Assembly: GCF_001261715.1 (NCBI RefSeq)
Contig: NZ_CVRU01000092.1
Span: 37,998-101,997, forward strand
Direction of reading: 5' to 3'
DNA: 64,000 bases
Source of the DNA: Dysgonomonas sp. HGC4
GTDB taxonomy: Bacteria > Bacteroidota > Bacteroidia > Bacteroidales > Dysgonomonadaceae
Shown: positions 18,438 through 26,949 of the stretch, one piece after another
Layout of the letters: every line of letters begins with the position of its first letter
Position numbering within the stretch: position 1 is the stretch's first letter
The notes under the pieces: model-generated
What the model was told of the DNA's origin: nothing
The model's input: only the letters and a program-made list of their open reading frames with translations
The model's database searches: none
Program-made: the position numbers and the translations under genes

Positions 18438-19055
18438 TTAAACCGTATATGTTACAACATAATCATCAGTAACAATGTATTGTATCTGAAATTGAAGGTT
18501 GTTTTCGGTAAATGTTTCAGAAGCTTTGAAGCTTCCTTGCTGCTGAGGTACAAATGAATGAATATGGAAATTGTTCTTTAAGTCTATCTTTTCCTTGCTT
18601 AATGCTTTGTACATTGTTTCCTTAGCCGACCAGTGTAGTAGCAGATGTATTATTTCATTTTCGGAGTCGATATATTCCAAATCTGAAATAAAGCGAGAAC
18701 GAACACGCTTTACTCTGTCGGAAATGTATTCTATATCAATACCTACCAATGGAGATTGAGAAAGTATAACAGCGACATAATCTTTAGTATGCGATATTGA
18801 TAGATTTATAGATTGATCTTCGAAATATGGTTTTCCGTTAGGATGATAATTTATTGTCTTTTCTTCATTCAAAAGAGTTTTAAGAAGCACTCTTACAGCT
18901 ATCCGTTCGAATGTTCGGGCAGAAGAAGACACCGTTTGTGTAAAATCGACTAAGTCCTGCTTATTATTGAGTTGAGACAGTAGTAGCTCAGGGGCTTCCT
19001 CCATTTTCCAGATTCCCCACTTGTAGTTACTATTTTCTTCTTTATAAATAAGCAT
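18438..19055 (-). CDS. 4'-phosphopantetheinyl transferase (Sfp type)
   Basis: A 205-residue Sfp/AcpT-type transferase that moves the phosphopantetheine arm of CoA to a conserved Ser of acyl carrier proteins. Diagnostic motifs are LSISHTKDYVAV, GIDIEYI (Mg-binding Asp and Glu) and WSAKETMYKAL. The length fits the compact Bacteroidetes form. It stands as a single gene with a likely promoter (19133-19140) and a palindromic element ending 19 nt before its ATG. The carrier protein it serves (fatty acid or aryl polyene/secondary) cannot be read from context. Confidence 0.9.
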   Translation of the reverse strand: MLIYKEENSNYKWGIWKMEEAPELLLSQLNNKQDLVDFTQTVSSSARTFERIAVRVLLKTLLNEEKTINYHPNGKPYFEDQSINLSISHTKDYVAVILSQSPLVGIDIEYISDRVKRVRSRFISDLEYIDSENEIIHLLLHWSAKETMYKALSKEKIDLKNNFHIHSFVPQQQGSFKASETFTENNLQFQIQYIVTDDYVVTYTV

Positions 19056-19068
19056 TGTTTTAATATTA

Positions 19069-19090
19069 AATAAGGGTCTCAGACCTATTA
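19069..19090 (-). repeat. Intergenic palindromic element, copy g
   Basis: AATAAGGGTC-TCA-GACCTATTAG: an inverted repeat of GGTC/GACC with AT flanks. On the minus strand it sits about 19 nt before the ATG of the phosphopantetheinyl transferase, as copies a to c do before their genes. Confidence 0.6.
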
Positions 19091-19132
19091 GACTTATACC
19101 TCGTGTTGTTAGATGCTAGTTTTTACACTTGG

Positions 19133-19140
19133 CAAATGTA
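19133..19140 (-). promoter_or_regulatory. Bacteroidetes -7 promoter element ahead of PPTase gene
   Basis: On the minus strand this reads TACATTTG, a perfect TAnnTTTG, 77 nt before the ATG. The resulting leader would contain palindromic element copy g. No clear -33 TTTG is seen. Confidence 0.45.
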
Positions 19141-19237
19141 CTAAATAAGTAAAAGAAAGCATTTAATTATATATTCTCAAATGATAACTTTCTTCAATGG
19201 CTTTATTAATCAAAACAACAAAAAGATTTTAGCTTCT

Positions 19238-19277
19238 AAAAAAAGAGTCTTTAAGTATTAGATACTCAAAGACTCTT
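19238..19277 (-). terminator. Terminator after the esterase gene
   Basis: AAGAGTCTTT-A-AGTAT (19243-19258) pairs with ATACT-C-AAAGACTCTT (19262-19277) around a 3-nt loop, with one A-C mismatch. On the minus strand it is followed by a run of seven T. It closes the polysaccharide locus. Confidence 0.9.
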
Positions 19278-19297
19278 AAACTGATTTCTATGAAAAA

Positions 19298-20062
19298 TCA
19301 TTTTTTGTGGCTGTATAACCACGGAACTAGTTCTTTATTTTGAAATACATTTACCCAACTACCATGATTAACATCGGGATACTCGGTGTATTTAACTTCA
19401 TTTCCTGCAGTTTTTAGATTCTCGTACATTTGTTGCGAAAACTGTACGGGAACTACATTGTCTGCCGATCCGTGAAATATCCAAAGAGCTGTATTCTTCG
19501 TGTAATATTGTACTTTAGAAACATCTCCACCACCGCATATAGCAAAAGCTGCTGCAAAAGTATTCGGCATACGCCACAGGAGTTCGTATGTGCCCATACC
19601 TCCCATCGATAGACCTCCTACATATACTTTACTTTGATCTACTTTTCCAGAGTTCACCCAATTGGTTATTAACGAGGTTAAAGTCTCCATGGAAGGAGTT
19701 GCTTTATCCGAAAGACCGAATGTAAATGTAGTTTGATTCTTGAAAGTTTGCCTTTCTACGTTTGCCCAATAAGTTGTGGCAGGACATTGAGGTGCAATAA
19801 CTATTGCAGGATATTCGGCTTGAAAATTATTAATCAAGAAATCTTTACCATGCGTAAGCTGTTTTTCGTTGTCATCACCACGTTCGCCCGCTCCGTGTAA
19901 GAATACCAGAAGTGGATATTGTTTGGTTGCATCATAATCTTTCGGAAACATTACCTGATAGGGTAGGGTGTAACCGTTGATCATATAGCTTGCTGCCTCA
20001 AACTGTGCATAAGTAAGAGTGGAACAGAAAAACAAGAGTACAATTAATAATTTCGATTTCAT
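19298..20062 (-). CDS. Secreted alpha/beta-hydrolase (PHB depolymerase/CE-type esterase)
   Basis: A 254-residue alpha/beta hydrolase with a signal peptide (1-19, ending LTYA). The nucleophile is S152 in GLSMGG; HGSADNVVPV holds the acid region and DVNHGSW the histidine. FLHGAGERGDDN forms the oxyanion loop. The fold matches the esterase/prolyl-oligopeptidase-like enzymes that often accompany polysaccharide loci, where they remove acyl groups from glycans. It is the last gene of the locus, 61 nt after GH43, and ends at a strong terminator. Carbohydrate esterase activity is likely but the ester removed is not known. Confidence 0.82.
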   Translation of the reverse strand: MKSKLLIVLLFFCSTLTYAQFEAASYMINGYTLPYQVMFPKDYDATKQYPLLVFLHGAGERGDDNEKQLTHGKDFLINNFQAEYPAIVIAPQCPATTYWANVERQTFKNQTTFTFGLSDKATPSMETLTSLITNWVNSGKVDQSKVYVGGLSMGGMGTYELLWRMPNTFAAAFAICGGGDVSKVQYYTKNTALWIFHGSADNVVPVQFSQQMYENLKTAGNEVKYTEYPDVNHGSWVNVFQNKELVPWLYSHKK

Positions 20063-20102
20063 ATTGTTAATAATTAATTCGTTTTGAATATTTATTACTG
20101 CA

Positions 20103-20130
20103 TTTTATTAAAGGTATGAGACCTTATTTA
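20103..20130 (-). repeat. Intergenic palindromic element, copy h
   Basis: TTATTA followed by AAGGT-ATGAG-ACCTT (20111-20125) and ATTTA. The right end supplies the TAA stop of the GH43 gene (20124). Confidence 0.6.
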
Positions 20131-21878
20131 GCTTCTCCTCGTGTCCAAGTTGATGTACCGTTTTCGTTGATGGCTTCAATTGCAAAATAATAAGGTTTGG
20201 TTCTATCCATACCCGCATAATAATACTCGTTTACATTATGAACCATAACACTACTATATAATTTATCAGGTTCTATTCCGATATAGATATTATAAGCGTA
20301 AGCGTTTTCAACAGGTTTCCATTTCAACCATGCACTGCGTTTGTCTGTTTCTGTACGTAATACCATAAACTGTTCAACGGCGCTAGGCTTTTCACCCGCT
20401 CCAAATCCAAATGCACGGAATCCAGAGATAGCAAATTTACCGGTAGGCATATGGATGTTTTCAAGCTTCAAGTAGCGTGCTTTAACAGGTTTTTCCAGTT
20501 GTACATAGTCATGAGGAACATCTGTTTTGTTGCTGCTTTTATCTATCAATACATCCCACTTTTTACCATCTAAAGACGAATATACTTTATATTGATGAAA
20601 TTTCCCGGAAGTTTTTCCAAGAAATTCAACATCCTGATCAGCATAATTAAGCTGTACGGCATATACTGTTGAAACTTCGCCTAAATCAGAGATTAGCCAT
20701 TCTCCTTTATCAGCCGTTTTAGCACTCCAATAAGTTTTAATGTTCTCGTCTACAATATTATTTGCATAATGTGTGCCCAAAGTAGATGATACCAGTACCG
20801 GTTTGTTGTAGTTGAGAAGCATCCATCCTGTAAATTGGCTTTTCAAATGATCAGCTTCTCCTGTTGGAATATAGTGTGGATAATCTCCGAATGTAGTATT
20901 GCAATACATATTGCCATCGCTATCAAATCCCGCAGGCCATATTCCGATACGACGTTCGAAGTTATTCTTTACATTGATAACCATAGTTGATGTATGCCAA
21001 TAGTTATTCCAACGGTCTTGGAAAGTAGCTCCATGCCCTGCTCCACGTATAAAGCCTCCGGCTTTCATGCTCAAAGGTAAAGATGCATGCTCAAAAAATC
21101 CAAGAGGACTATCGCTTACCGCATATCCATCTGCATAGTGACTGAATTCTGTTCCGGGGCCTCCCCATTGCAGGTAATATTTACCATCGTGTTTTGTCAT
21201 CCATGCACCTTCCATAAATGGTTTAAGGAAAGTATTATCCATATGCTCGCCGAAACGATGCCATCCTATTTTATCTCCATCCGTCAATAATAACTCTTTT
21301 CGGGTTCCTATTGGTTGGAATGTTTTTCTGTCTAATTCGATACCATATAACGGATATACGTTGCTACTTCCGTTGTACATGTAGAGTTTGCCATCGTCAT
21401 CGGTAAAGAATGCAGGATCCCATCCTCCGATATCGAAATGTTCCACAGCTTTTTCCCATTTATTATTCTTAGGATCGGTACTGATCCAAATGGGGAAAAT
21501 ACGAGAGTATGTAGATCCAAAAACAACAAGTGTATCACCCATTGTCCATGCCGCAGGAGCGCAAAGATCGTCCCACTTATTGGCTGTTTGCTCTACTGCT
21601 TCTTGTGTAAGGAAAGGACGCGATACAAAGTTCCAGTTTAGCATATCGCTACTCCACCAATATCCGCTCTGATTTGTCGAGAAAAGATAGTAATCTCCCT
21701 TGTAATTAACAATGGCAGGATCGGCAGAGGTGCGATGTTTACCCCATTCCGTAAAGTTGGGAATCGGGCAATATCCGTAATCAATATTTATGGGATTGCA
21801 ATATGTATTTTGCTGTGCATAGGTGTTTAATCCCAAAGCACATAACATAAGTAGTAGAGTGTATTTGAATATTTTCAT
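20124..21878 (-). CDS. Glycoside hydrolase family 43 with discoidin and FN3-like domains
   Basis: From the chosen ATG at 21878 the product has 584 residues; an ATG at 21905 would lie inside a hairpin and push the signal peptide inward. A signal peptide (ending NTYAQQ) precedes a five-bladed GH43 propeller (about 20-340). The acid residues of the family are visible: SADPAI (base), GGWDPAFF (modulator) and EGAWMT (acid). A discoidin/F5-8C-like carbohydrate-binding domain (about 345-495) and a fibronectin III-like tail (about 500-584) follow. GH43 enzymes act on arabinose, xylose or galactose linkages; the linkage here cannot be told. It is separated from the upstream GH144-type gene by a hairpin. 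Confidence 0.88.
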   Translation of the reverse strand: MKIFKYTLLLMLCALGLNTYAQQNTYCNPINIDYGYCPIPNFTEWGKHRTSADPAIVNYKGDYYLFSTNQSGYWWSSDMLNWNFVSRPFLTQEAVEQTANKWDDLCAPAAWTMGDTLVVFGSTYSRIFPIWISTDPKNNKWEKAVEHFDIGGWDPAFFTDDDGKLYMYNGSSNVYPLYGIELDRKTFQPIGTRKELLLTDGDKIGWHRFGEHMDNTFLKPFMEGAWMTKHDGKYYLQWGGPGTEFSHYADGYAVSDSPLGFFEHASLPLSMKAGGFIRGAGHGATFQDRWNNYWHTSTMVINVKNNFERRIGIWPAGFDSDGNMYCNTTFGDYPHYIPTGEADHLKSQFTGWMLLNYNKPVLVSSTLGTHYANNIVDENIKTYWSAKTADKGEWLISDLGEVSTVYAVQLNYADQDVEFLGKTSGKFHQYKVYSSLDGKKWDVLIDKSSNKTDVPHDYVQLEKPVKARYLKLENIHMPTGKFAISGFRAFGFGAGEKPSAVEQFMVLRTETDKRSAWLKWKPVENAYAYNIYIGIEPDKLYSSVMVHNVNEYYYAGMDRTKPYYFAIEAINENGTSTWTRGEAK

Positions 21879-21903
21879 GATGGTTATTAGATAAGTGATA
21901 AAC

Positions 21904-21936
21904 ATAGAGAGCTTGTTTTTGCAACAAGCTCTCTAT
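21904..21936 (-). terminator. Strong hairpin just upstream of the GH43 gene
   Basis: A perfect 14-bp inverted repeat, ATAGAGAGCTTGTT (21904-21917) with AACAAGCTCTCTAT (21923-21936), and a 5-nt loop. On the minus strand it lies after the GH144-type gene and 25 nt before the GH43 ATG. The following GTTTATCA is a poor U-tract, so it may be a partial terminator or an RNA-processing or stability hairpin. Confidence 0.7.
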
Positions 21937-22000
21937 TGTATCTTAATTGATCAAAGAATGTTACATATCTATTGCTGCATTATATAATAGCTTTTTCTGT

Positions 22001-22045
22001 TTATTATACTTTGCTAGGCAATAAAAAGGTATGTGATCTTATTTT
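22001..22045 (-). repeat. Intergenic palindromic element, copy i
   Basis: TTATTATACTTTGCTAGGCAA, where TTGC-TAG-GCAA forms a small hairpin, then TAAA and AAGGT-ATGTG-ATCTT. The right end supplies the TAA stop of the gene ending at 22039. This is the most complete copy of the two-hairpin layout. Confidence 0.65.
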
Positions 22046-23403
22046 TTCAAAGAAGGACTTCCGAAATTTAATTTCTTCAATCCATTTTGAACATCAGGAT
22101 GGCTCATAAATAGTTTCCAAAGCAATTGGCTACGGTAGTTCTCTATCATTACAGAGATTGGACCTTGGTCTATTGCCAAGTAACGTTGAGGATACCAATT
22201 GTCAGTTTCGCTATATGCATCATAGAAACCATATTTCCCCCACATTTTGTCTCCCATAGAATAAAGGTTACGCATAACTTTCATTGACTCTTCGGGTGTA
22301 TAAACAATTGAAGAAAGAGCAGCAGTAGGGGTAATTACACCATGATCGCCTCTCTCAGCAGGTTCGTGAGCTGCATATCCAACAGTAGAATAACTAGCAG
22401 TTAGTCCCCATGAATTTTCGCCATAACCTTTAAAACCTTTAGGGTTACGGATGCAGTATGCACGATTAACCAATGTGTAGTTTTTCATTTCTTCGAAATA
22501 ATTAGGACTATAATCGTCTTTTAGATCGGTAGGATTCAATCCTAAGAAAGAATAATGTGCCCAGAATAAAGGACCAGCCTCTGTTCCTTGGTAACGTAGG
22601 TTCAGTTTAATACCTTCTATTGTATGAGGTTCTACTATTGCTCCGTTTTCAGCCCAACCTTCGTGATATACTTCGGCAGGTACTCCGTGAGTTGGAGAAG
22701 CCGCTGCAAGAACATAAGTAATCAGACATTCGTTGAAACCATGAATAGCAAAGTTCATTTCCCAAGAATGCTCAGGACTCCAGTGCCAGTATAGTACATT
22801 TTTGCCATTACGGTGCCAGTTCCAATCTACAGCTCTCCATAGTTTGTCGATACGGGCAGCTACAGCTTTTTCAGTATCAGTTCCGTTTACATAATATTGA
22901 TGAGCTGCCAAAAGACCTTGCATAAGGAATGATGTTTCTACTAAGTCTCCTCCATTATCTTTGTCGCTGAAACCTCTTACTTTACCAGTTTCTCCATACC
23001 ACCAGTGAGGATAAACTCCGTGGAAGCTATCTGCTTTTTCCAAGAATGAAACAATTTTGTCCATTCTCGCTACACCTTCTTCACGGGTAACATAGCCACG
23101 ATCTATACCGGCTATAATTGCCATGATACCAAAACCGCTACCTCCTGAGGTTACTACGTTCGCATCGTCCAGAGGATATTCTCCATCTATATGATAACGT
23201 TCGCGAGCCATTCCGCTTGTTGGTTCTGCACCATCCCAAAAGTAATTGAATGTACGACGTTGAACACTATCAAGCAGAGCTTCATCAGTAATCTGTACCG
23301 ATGGGTTTTCTTTACTGACGTCCGTATTATTATTGGTGTTTTTACAATTTGTAAAGACCAATAAAGAACTAAATATTATAAACGGCGTTAATACCTTTTT
23401 CAT
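22039..23403 (-). CDS. GH144/PF10091 'glucoamylase-like' lipoprotein
   Basis: A 454-residue protein with a lipoprotein-type N-terminus (Cys at 20, FTNC) and an (alpha/alpha)6-barrel family sequence: RRTFNYFWDGAEP, SGGSGFGIMAII, GVYPHWWYGETG and ENSWGLTAS. These are hallmarks of the PF10091 glycoamylase domain. Bacteroidetes proteins of this type fall in family GH144, where the characterised Chitinophaga enzyme is an endo-beta-1,2-glucanase. It lies downstream of bglX and upstream of GH43 in the SusCD locus and is probably on the outer face or in the periplasm. Family membership is firm; beta-1,2-glucan as substrate is inferred from the family and the GH3 neighbour. Confidence 0.85.
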   Translation of the reverse strand: MKKVLTPFIIFSSLLVFTNCKNTNNNTDVSKENPSVQITDEALLDSVQRRTFNYFWDGAEPTSGMARERYHIDGEYPLDDANVVTSGGSGFGIMAIIAGIDRGYVTREEGVARMDKIVSFLEKADSFHGVYPHWWYGETGKVRGFSDKDNGGDLVETSFLMQGLLAAHQYYVNGTDTEKAVAARIDKLWRAVDWNWHRNGKNVLYWHWSPEHSWEMNFAIHGFNECLITYVLAAASPTHGVPAEVYHEGWAENGAIVEPHTIEGIKLNLRYQGTEAGPLFWAHYSFLGLNPTDLKDDYSPNYFEEMKNYTLVNRAYCIRNPKGFKGYGENSWGLTASYSTVGYAAHEPAERGDHGVITPTAALSSIVYTPEESMKVMRNLYSMGDKMWGKYGFYDAYSETDNWYPQRYLAIDQGPISVMIENYRSQLLWKLFMSHPDVQNGLKKLNFGSPSLKK

Positions 23404-23445
23404 AAGATAAATAATAAAAATATTTAATGATATGCTTTAGAATGA

Positions 23446-23493
23446 TATAGGCGATATAGCCTAAGCAAAGTATAAATAGGTCTACAGGTTAAA
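23446..23493 (-). repeat. Degenerate palindromic element, copy j
   Basis: A TAGGC-gatata-GCCTA hairpin, then AGCAAAGTATAAA, then AGGTCTACAGGTTA, a decayed form of the AAGGTC palindrome. It follows the order of boxes of copies e, f and i. Confidence 0.45.
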
Positions 23494-23497
23494 GATC

Positions 23498-23535
23498 GAA
23501 AGAGATTGCCTGAAATTATTCTGACAACCTCTTTC
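23498..23535 (-). terminator. Stem-loop after bglX
   Basis: GAAAGAGATTGCCTGAA pairs with TTCTGACAACCTCTTTC with three mismatches around a short AT loop, 28 nt beyond the bglX stop on the minus strand. The following sequence (GATCTTTAACC) is only mildly T-rich, so this may attenuate expression of the next gene. Confidence 0.55.
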
Positions 23536-23563
23536 TCTTGAAATTATAGAACCTAAGAACAGT

Positions 23564-25849
23564 TTAATTTAAAGTGAATCGGGCTGTTTTGACATCTTGG
23601 CTATCACCACCAATCATAACATCAAAGTCTCCTGGTTCAAATACATATTCTAAATCGTAGTTATAGAATTTAAGTAATTCAGGAGTAATTTTGAAACTTA
23701 CAGTTTTAGTTTCTCCAGCTTTTAATTCTATTTTCTCGAAACCTTTCAATTCTTTAACGGGACGAGTTACACTTCCAACTATATCACGAATGTATAATTG
23801 AACAACTTCTTTTCCATCATATTTTCCGCTGTTTGTAACAGTGATGCTAGCAGTAAGTTCTCCATTTGAATCCAATTGTGAAGAGCTAAGAGCAACATCT
23901 CCATATGTAAACTGAGTATAGCTCAATCCGTATCCGAATGGATAAAGAGCTTCGTTGCTAACATCTAAATAGTTACTACGGAATTTTTCAAACCATCTGC
24001 CTTCTCCTAATGGACGACCTGTGTTTTTGTGATTGTAGAAAAGTGGAATTTGACCTACATTTTGTGGGAAAGTTGCTACCAATTTACCACTAGGATTAAC
24101 GTCTCCAAATACTACGTCTGCAATTGCAGGAGCAGCTTCGCTACCACCAAACCAAACGTTTAAGATTGCAGGTACGTTTTCATTTTCCCAAGTAAGAGTC
24201 AATGGACGACCAGTGAATAGAACTAACACTACAGGTTTACCTGTTTTTAGAAGTTCTGCTAAAAGTTCTTTTTGAACATCTGGAATATCTATGTTAGTAC
24301 GGCTACTAGCTTCACCACTGAATTCAGAAGATTCACCTAATGCAGCAACAATAACATCTGCATCTTTAGATGCTTCAAGCGCTTCGTTCAACAATTGTTC
24401 TTTAGTACGGTCATCTCTGTTTAATGAGCGTCCAAACATAGTTGCATGCTCTTCCAATTTCGCATCTGCTGTTAGGTTACTACCTTTAGCATATACAACT
24501 TTTACGTCTTTGCCACCAACTGCTTGCATTGCTTCGATAACAGTTTGAGGTTTGTCAAGATTAACAGCTACACTCCATGTTCCGGGCATATTAGAGCGAG
24601 TATTAGCCAATGGACCAACTACTGCAATTTTGCCTTGTTTTTTCAGAGGTAAAACATTTCCTTCATTTTTTAGAAGTACGAAACTTTCTGATGCTATTTT
24701 ACGAGCTACAGCACGATTGGCATCTGTGTATATTTCTTTTTTAGCGCGTTTAGCGTCTAAATATTTGTAAGGATCTTTAAATAGACCTAATTTGTATTTA
24801 GCTTCAAGAATACGACGACAAGCCAAGTCAATATCAGCTTGTGATACTTTTCCTTCTTTTAGAGATTTAGCGATAGTACCTGTAAAACCTTCAGCTACCA
24901 TATCCATATCTACACCAGCTTTAAGTGCACGTGCTGAAACTTCTTGCAAGTCTCCAATACCATGCTCAACCATCTCGCTGATTCCGGTATAGTCAGTTAC
25001 AACAAATCCGTCAAATCCCCATTGTTTGCGAAGTACGTCTGTCATTAACCATTTGTTTGCAGTAGCTGGTACACCATCTACTTCATTGAATGATGCCATA
25101 ACGCTACCTACACCTGCTTCAATAGCAGCTTTGTATGGGTACATATATTCATTCATCATACGAATACGACTCATGTCTACTGTATTATAATCACGTCCTG
25201 CTTCACCTGCACCATATAGAGCGTAGTGTTTTACACAAGCCATAATGTGAGTATTATCCGAATAGGTATTATCTCCTTGATAACCACGAACCATTGCTTT
25301 CGCAATTGCTCCACCTAAGAAAGGATCTTCTCCGTTTCCTTCAGAAACACGTCCCCAACGTGGATCACGTGAAATATCTACCATTGGGCTGAATGTCCAA
25401 AATATACCATCAGCACTAGCTTCTATTGCAGCAATACGAGCCGATTGTTCGATAGCTTTCATATCCCAGGTTGCAGATAAACCTAATGGAATAGGAAATA
25501 CTGTTTCGTATCCGTGGATAACATCCATTCCAAAAATCAATGGAATTTTCAGACGACTTTCTTCTACAGCTACTCTTTGTACATCGCGGATTTTAGCAAC
25601 TCCTTTGATGTTGAATAATCCTCCAACCTGACCTTCTTTGATTTTAGAAGCGATATCACTACTCTTTGCCTGCCCGGTAGTAATGTCTCCGGCACTAGGT
25701 AAGTTGAGCTGCCCGATTTTCTCTTCGAGAGTCATTTTACTCATCAGATCGTCGATGAATCGATCCATTTTTACATCTCTTGCATTACTCTGCTGTGCTC
25801 CAACACTAATTGCGGCACAACAAAAAAGCATAGTTAATAGTTTTTTCAT
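23564..25849 (-). CDS. bglX: Periplasmic beta-glucosidase, GH3
   Basis: A 761-residue GH3 enzyme with a signal peptide (ending SVGAQQ). The N-terminal barrel carries DVIHGYETVFPIP, the KHYALYG substrate loop and the nucleophile Asp in VVTDYTG. The alpha/beta sandwich (about 395-610) is followed by a C-terminal fibronectin III-like domain (about 660-755). The length is that of BglX. GH3 BglX-type enzymes remove terminal beta-glucose; a Bacteroides thetaiotaomicron relative beside a GH144-type gene has been reported to prefer beta-1,2-linked gluco-oligosaccharides. It starts 5 nt after the GDPD gene, so the two are translated together. Confidence 0.93.
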   Translation of the reverse strand: MKKLLTMLFCCAAISVGAQQSNARDVKMDRFIDDLMSKMTLEEKIGQLNLPSAGDITTGQAKSSDIASKIKEGQVGGLFNIKGVAKIRDVQRVAVEESRLKIPLIFGMDVIHGYETVFPIPLGLSATWDMKAIEQSARIAAIEASADGIFWTFSPMVDISRDPRWGRVSEGNGEDPFLGGAIAKAMVRGYQGDNTYSDNTHIMACVKHYALYGAGEAGRDYNTVDMSRIRMMNEYMYPYKAAIEAGVGSVMASFNEVDGVPATANKWLMTDVLRKQWGFDGFVVTDYTGISEMVEHGIGDLQEVSARALKAGVDMDMVAEGFTGTIAKSLKEGKVSQADIDLACRRILEAKYKLGLFKDPYKYLDAKRAKKEIYTDANRAVARKIASESFVLLKNEGNVLPLKKQGKIAVVGPLANTRSNMPGTWSVAVNLDKPQTVIEAMQAVGGKDVKVVYAKGSNLTADAKLEEHATMFGRSLNRDDRTKEQLLNEALEASKDADVIVAALGESSEFSGEASSRTNIDIPDVQKELLAELLKTGKPVVLVLFTGRPLTLTWENENVPAILNVWFGGSEAAPAIADVVFGDVNPSGKLVATFPQNVGQIPLFYNHKNTGRPLGEGRWFEKFRSNYLDVSNEALYPFGYGLSYTQFTYGDVALSSSQLDSNGELTASITVTNSGKYDGKEVVQLYIRDIVGSVTRPVKELKGFEKIELKAGETKTVSFKITPELLKFYNYDLEYVFEPGDFDVMIGGDSQDVKTARFTLN

Positions 25850-25854
25850 ATCTA

Positions 25855-26889
25855 TTATTTATAATGTGTTTCAATAAATTTCAAAAGTAATTCTGGCTCG
25901 TCAGTAGTAATATAATCTACACCCTGTTGTAGCAAATGTTGCATTTGCTCTTCGGTATTTACTGTCCAAACATTAGTTGTTAAGCCCAATTGTTTTGCTT
26001 TCTCTGTAAGCTTTTCATCGTTATAAAAAGCACTGTAATGATAATCTATTCCATCTACTTTAGTTGCAGATAATTCTTCCAAAGTTTTATTAGTTTCCAG
26101 ATATGCAATAGTTGCTGTAGGGTCTAATTGTTTTACATGTAGCAGGGCTTCATAGTCGAAACTAATATAGTCAACCCAAGCCTGAGCCTTGTATTTATGA
26201 ACGAGCTGAACAGCTGAGTCAGCAAGAGCTAAACTACGCTCTTTTCCTTTTTGTGAACCTTTAAGTTCTAACACCAAACGTGTTTTATTTTGTTGTTGTA
26301 TACATTCAAGATATGCCTCAAGTGAGGGAACAAAATCTCCATTTTTTAATGGAATCTCCATCAATGTCTGAGCAGGAGTATCTTCTACAACCTTGCCACC
26401 TATTGTTGGGTCATGAGAAAGAATCACTTTATTGTCGGATGATAACCAAACATCAAATTCGGCAGCTTCACATCCTAATTCTATTGTATTTATTAATGAA
26501 CTCATCGAGTTTTGACTGGCTTCATGATTTTTCCATGCGCCTCGGTGAGCTATTACTTTGTTGTGAATAAATTCATCTTTCACTAATTCGAAAGCTTTAT
26601 TACCACAACTGCTTTTAATTATTATTTCGTATCTGAAGGGTGATGATGCAGAGAGTTCTACATTTGGTTTTAATCTAATATAACCGGATTGGTCAATTAG
26701 AAATAGGTTTGATGTGTCTTTTGCTAAAGTTACATTCTCGTTATTTGAGGATATAAATCTACCGATCGCAGCTCCTTTTACATTGACGGGTATAGTATAT
26801 TTGTCAAGGGTAGGCAATATTGTTGTTGCTGAAATGGATAAACAAGACATACAAACTAATAGGAATAATATTGTTTTTTGAGCTCTCAT
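25855..26889 (-). CDS. Secreted glycerophosphodiester phosphodiesterase
   Basis: From ATG 26889 the product has 344 residues with a signal peptide (ending SISATT); an in-frame ATG at 26919 would lie inside the hairpin upstream. Residues about 30-110 form a beta-rich domain. The GDPD barrel follows, with catalytic H115-R116 in IAHRGAW, metal ligands in AEFDVW and the second catalytic His in LSHDPTIGG. The C-terminal KQLGLTTNVWTVN and TDEPELLL motifs are typical. GDPDs release glycerol phosphate from phosphodiesters. Its place between susD and bglX suggests action on a glycerophosphate-substituted glycan rather than on lipid turnover; this is an inference. Confidence 0.88.
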   Translation of the reverse strand: MRAQKTILFLLVCMSCLSISATTILPTLDKYTIPVNVKGAAIGRFISSNNENVTLAKDTSNLFLIDQSGYIRLKPNVELSASSPFRYEIIIKSSCGNKAFELVKDEFIHNKVIAHRGAWKNHEASQNSMSSLINTIELGCEAAEFDVWLSSDNKVILSHDPTIGGKVVEDTPAQTLMEIPLKNGDFVPSLEAYLECIQQQNKTRLVLELKGSQKGKERSLALADSAVQLVHKYKAQAWVDYISFDYEALLHVKQLDPTATIAYLETNKTLEELSATKVDGIDYHYSAFYNDEKLTEKAKQLGLTTNVWTVNTEEQMQHLLQQGVDYITTDEPELLLKFIETHYK

Positions 26890-26900
26890 GGGATTTAGAT

Positions 26901-26938
26901 AAAAATATAATAGGGGCAAAAATGTGCCCCTATTATAT
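26901..26938 (-). terminator. Terminator/attenuator between susD and GDPD
   Basis: A perfect 14-bp inverted repeat, ATATAATAGGGGCA (26905-26918) with TGCCCCTATTATAT (26925-26938), and a 6-nt loop. On the minus strand it is followed by TTTTTATC. It lies 12 nt after the susD stop and 16 nt before the GDPD ATG. It should stop part of the transcripts after susCD. Confidence 0.88.
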
Positions 26939-26949
26939 AAATTTATTAT

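Noticed and set aside
26890..26919. Ten-residue N-terminal extension of the GDPD
   Set aside because: The upstream ATG lies inside a strong terminator hairpin, and the signal peptide is standard from ATG 26889.
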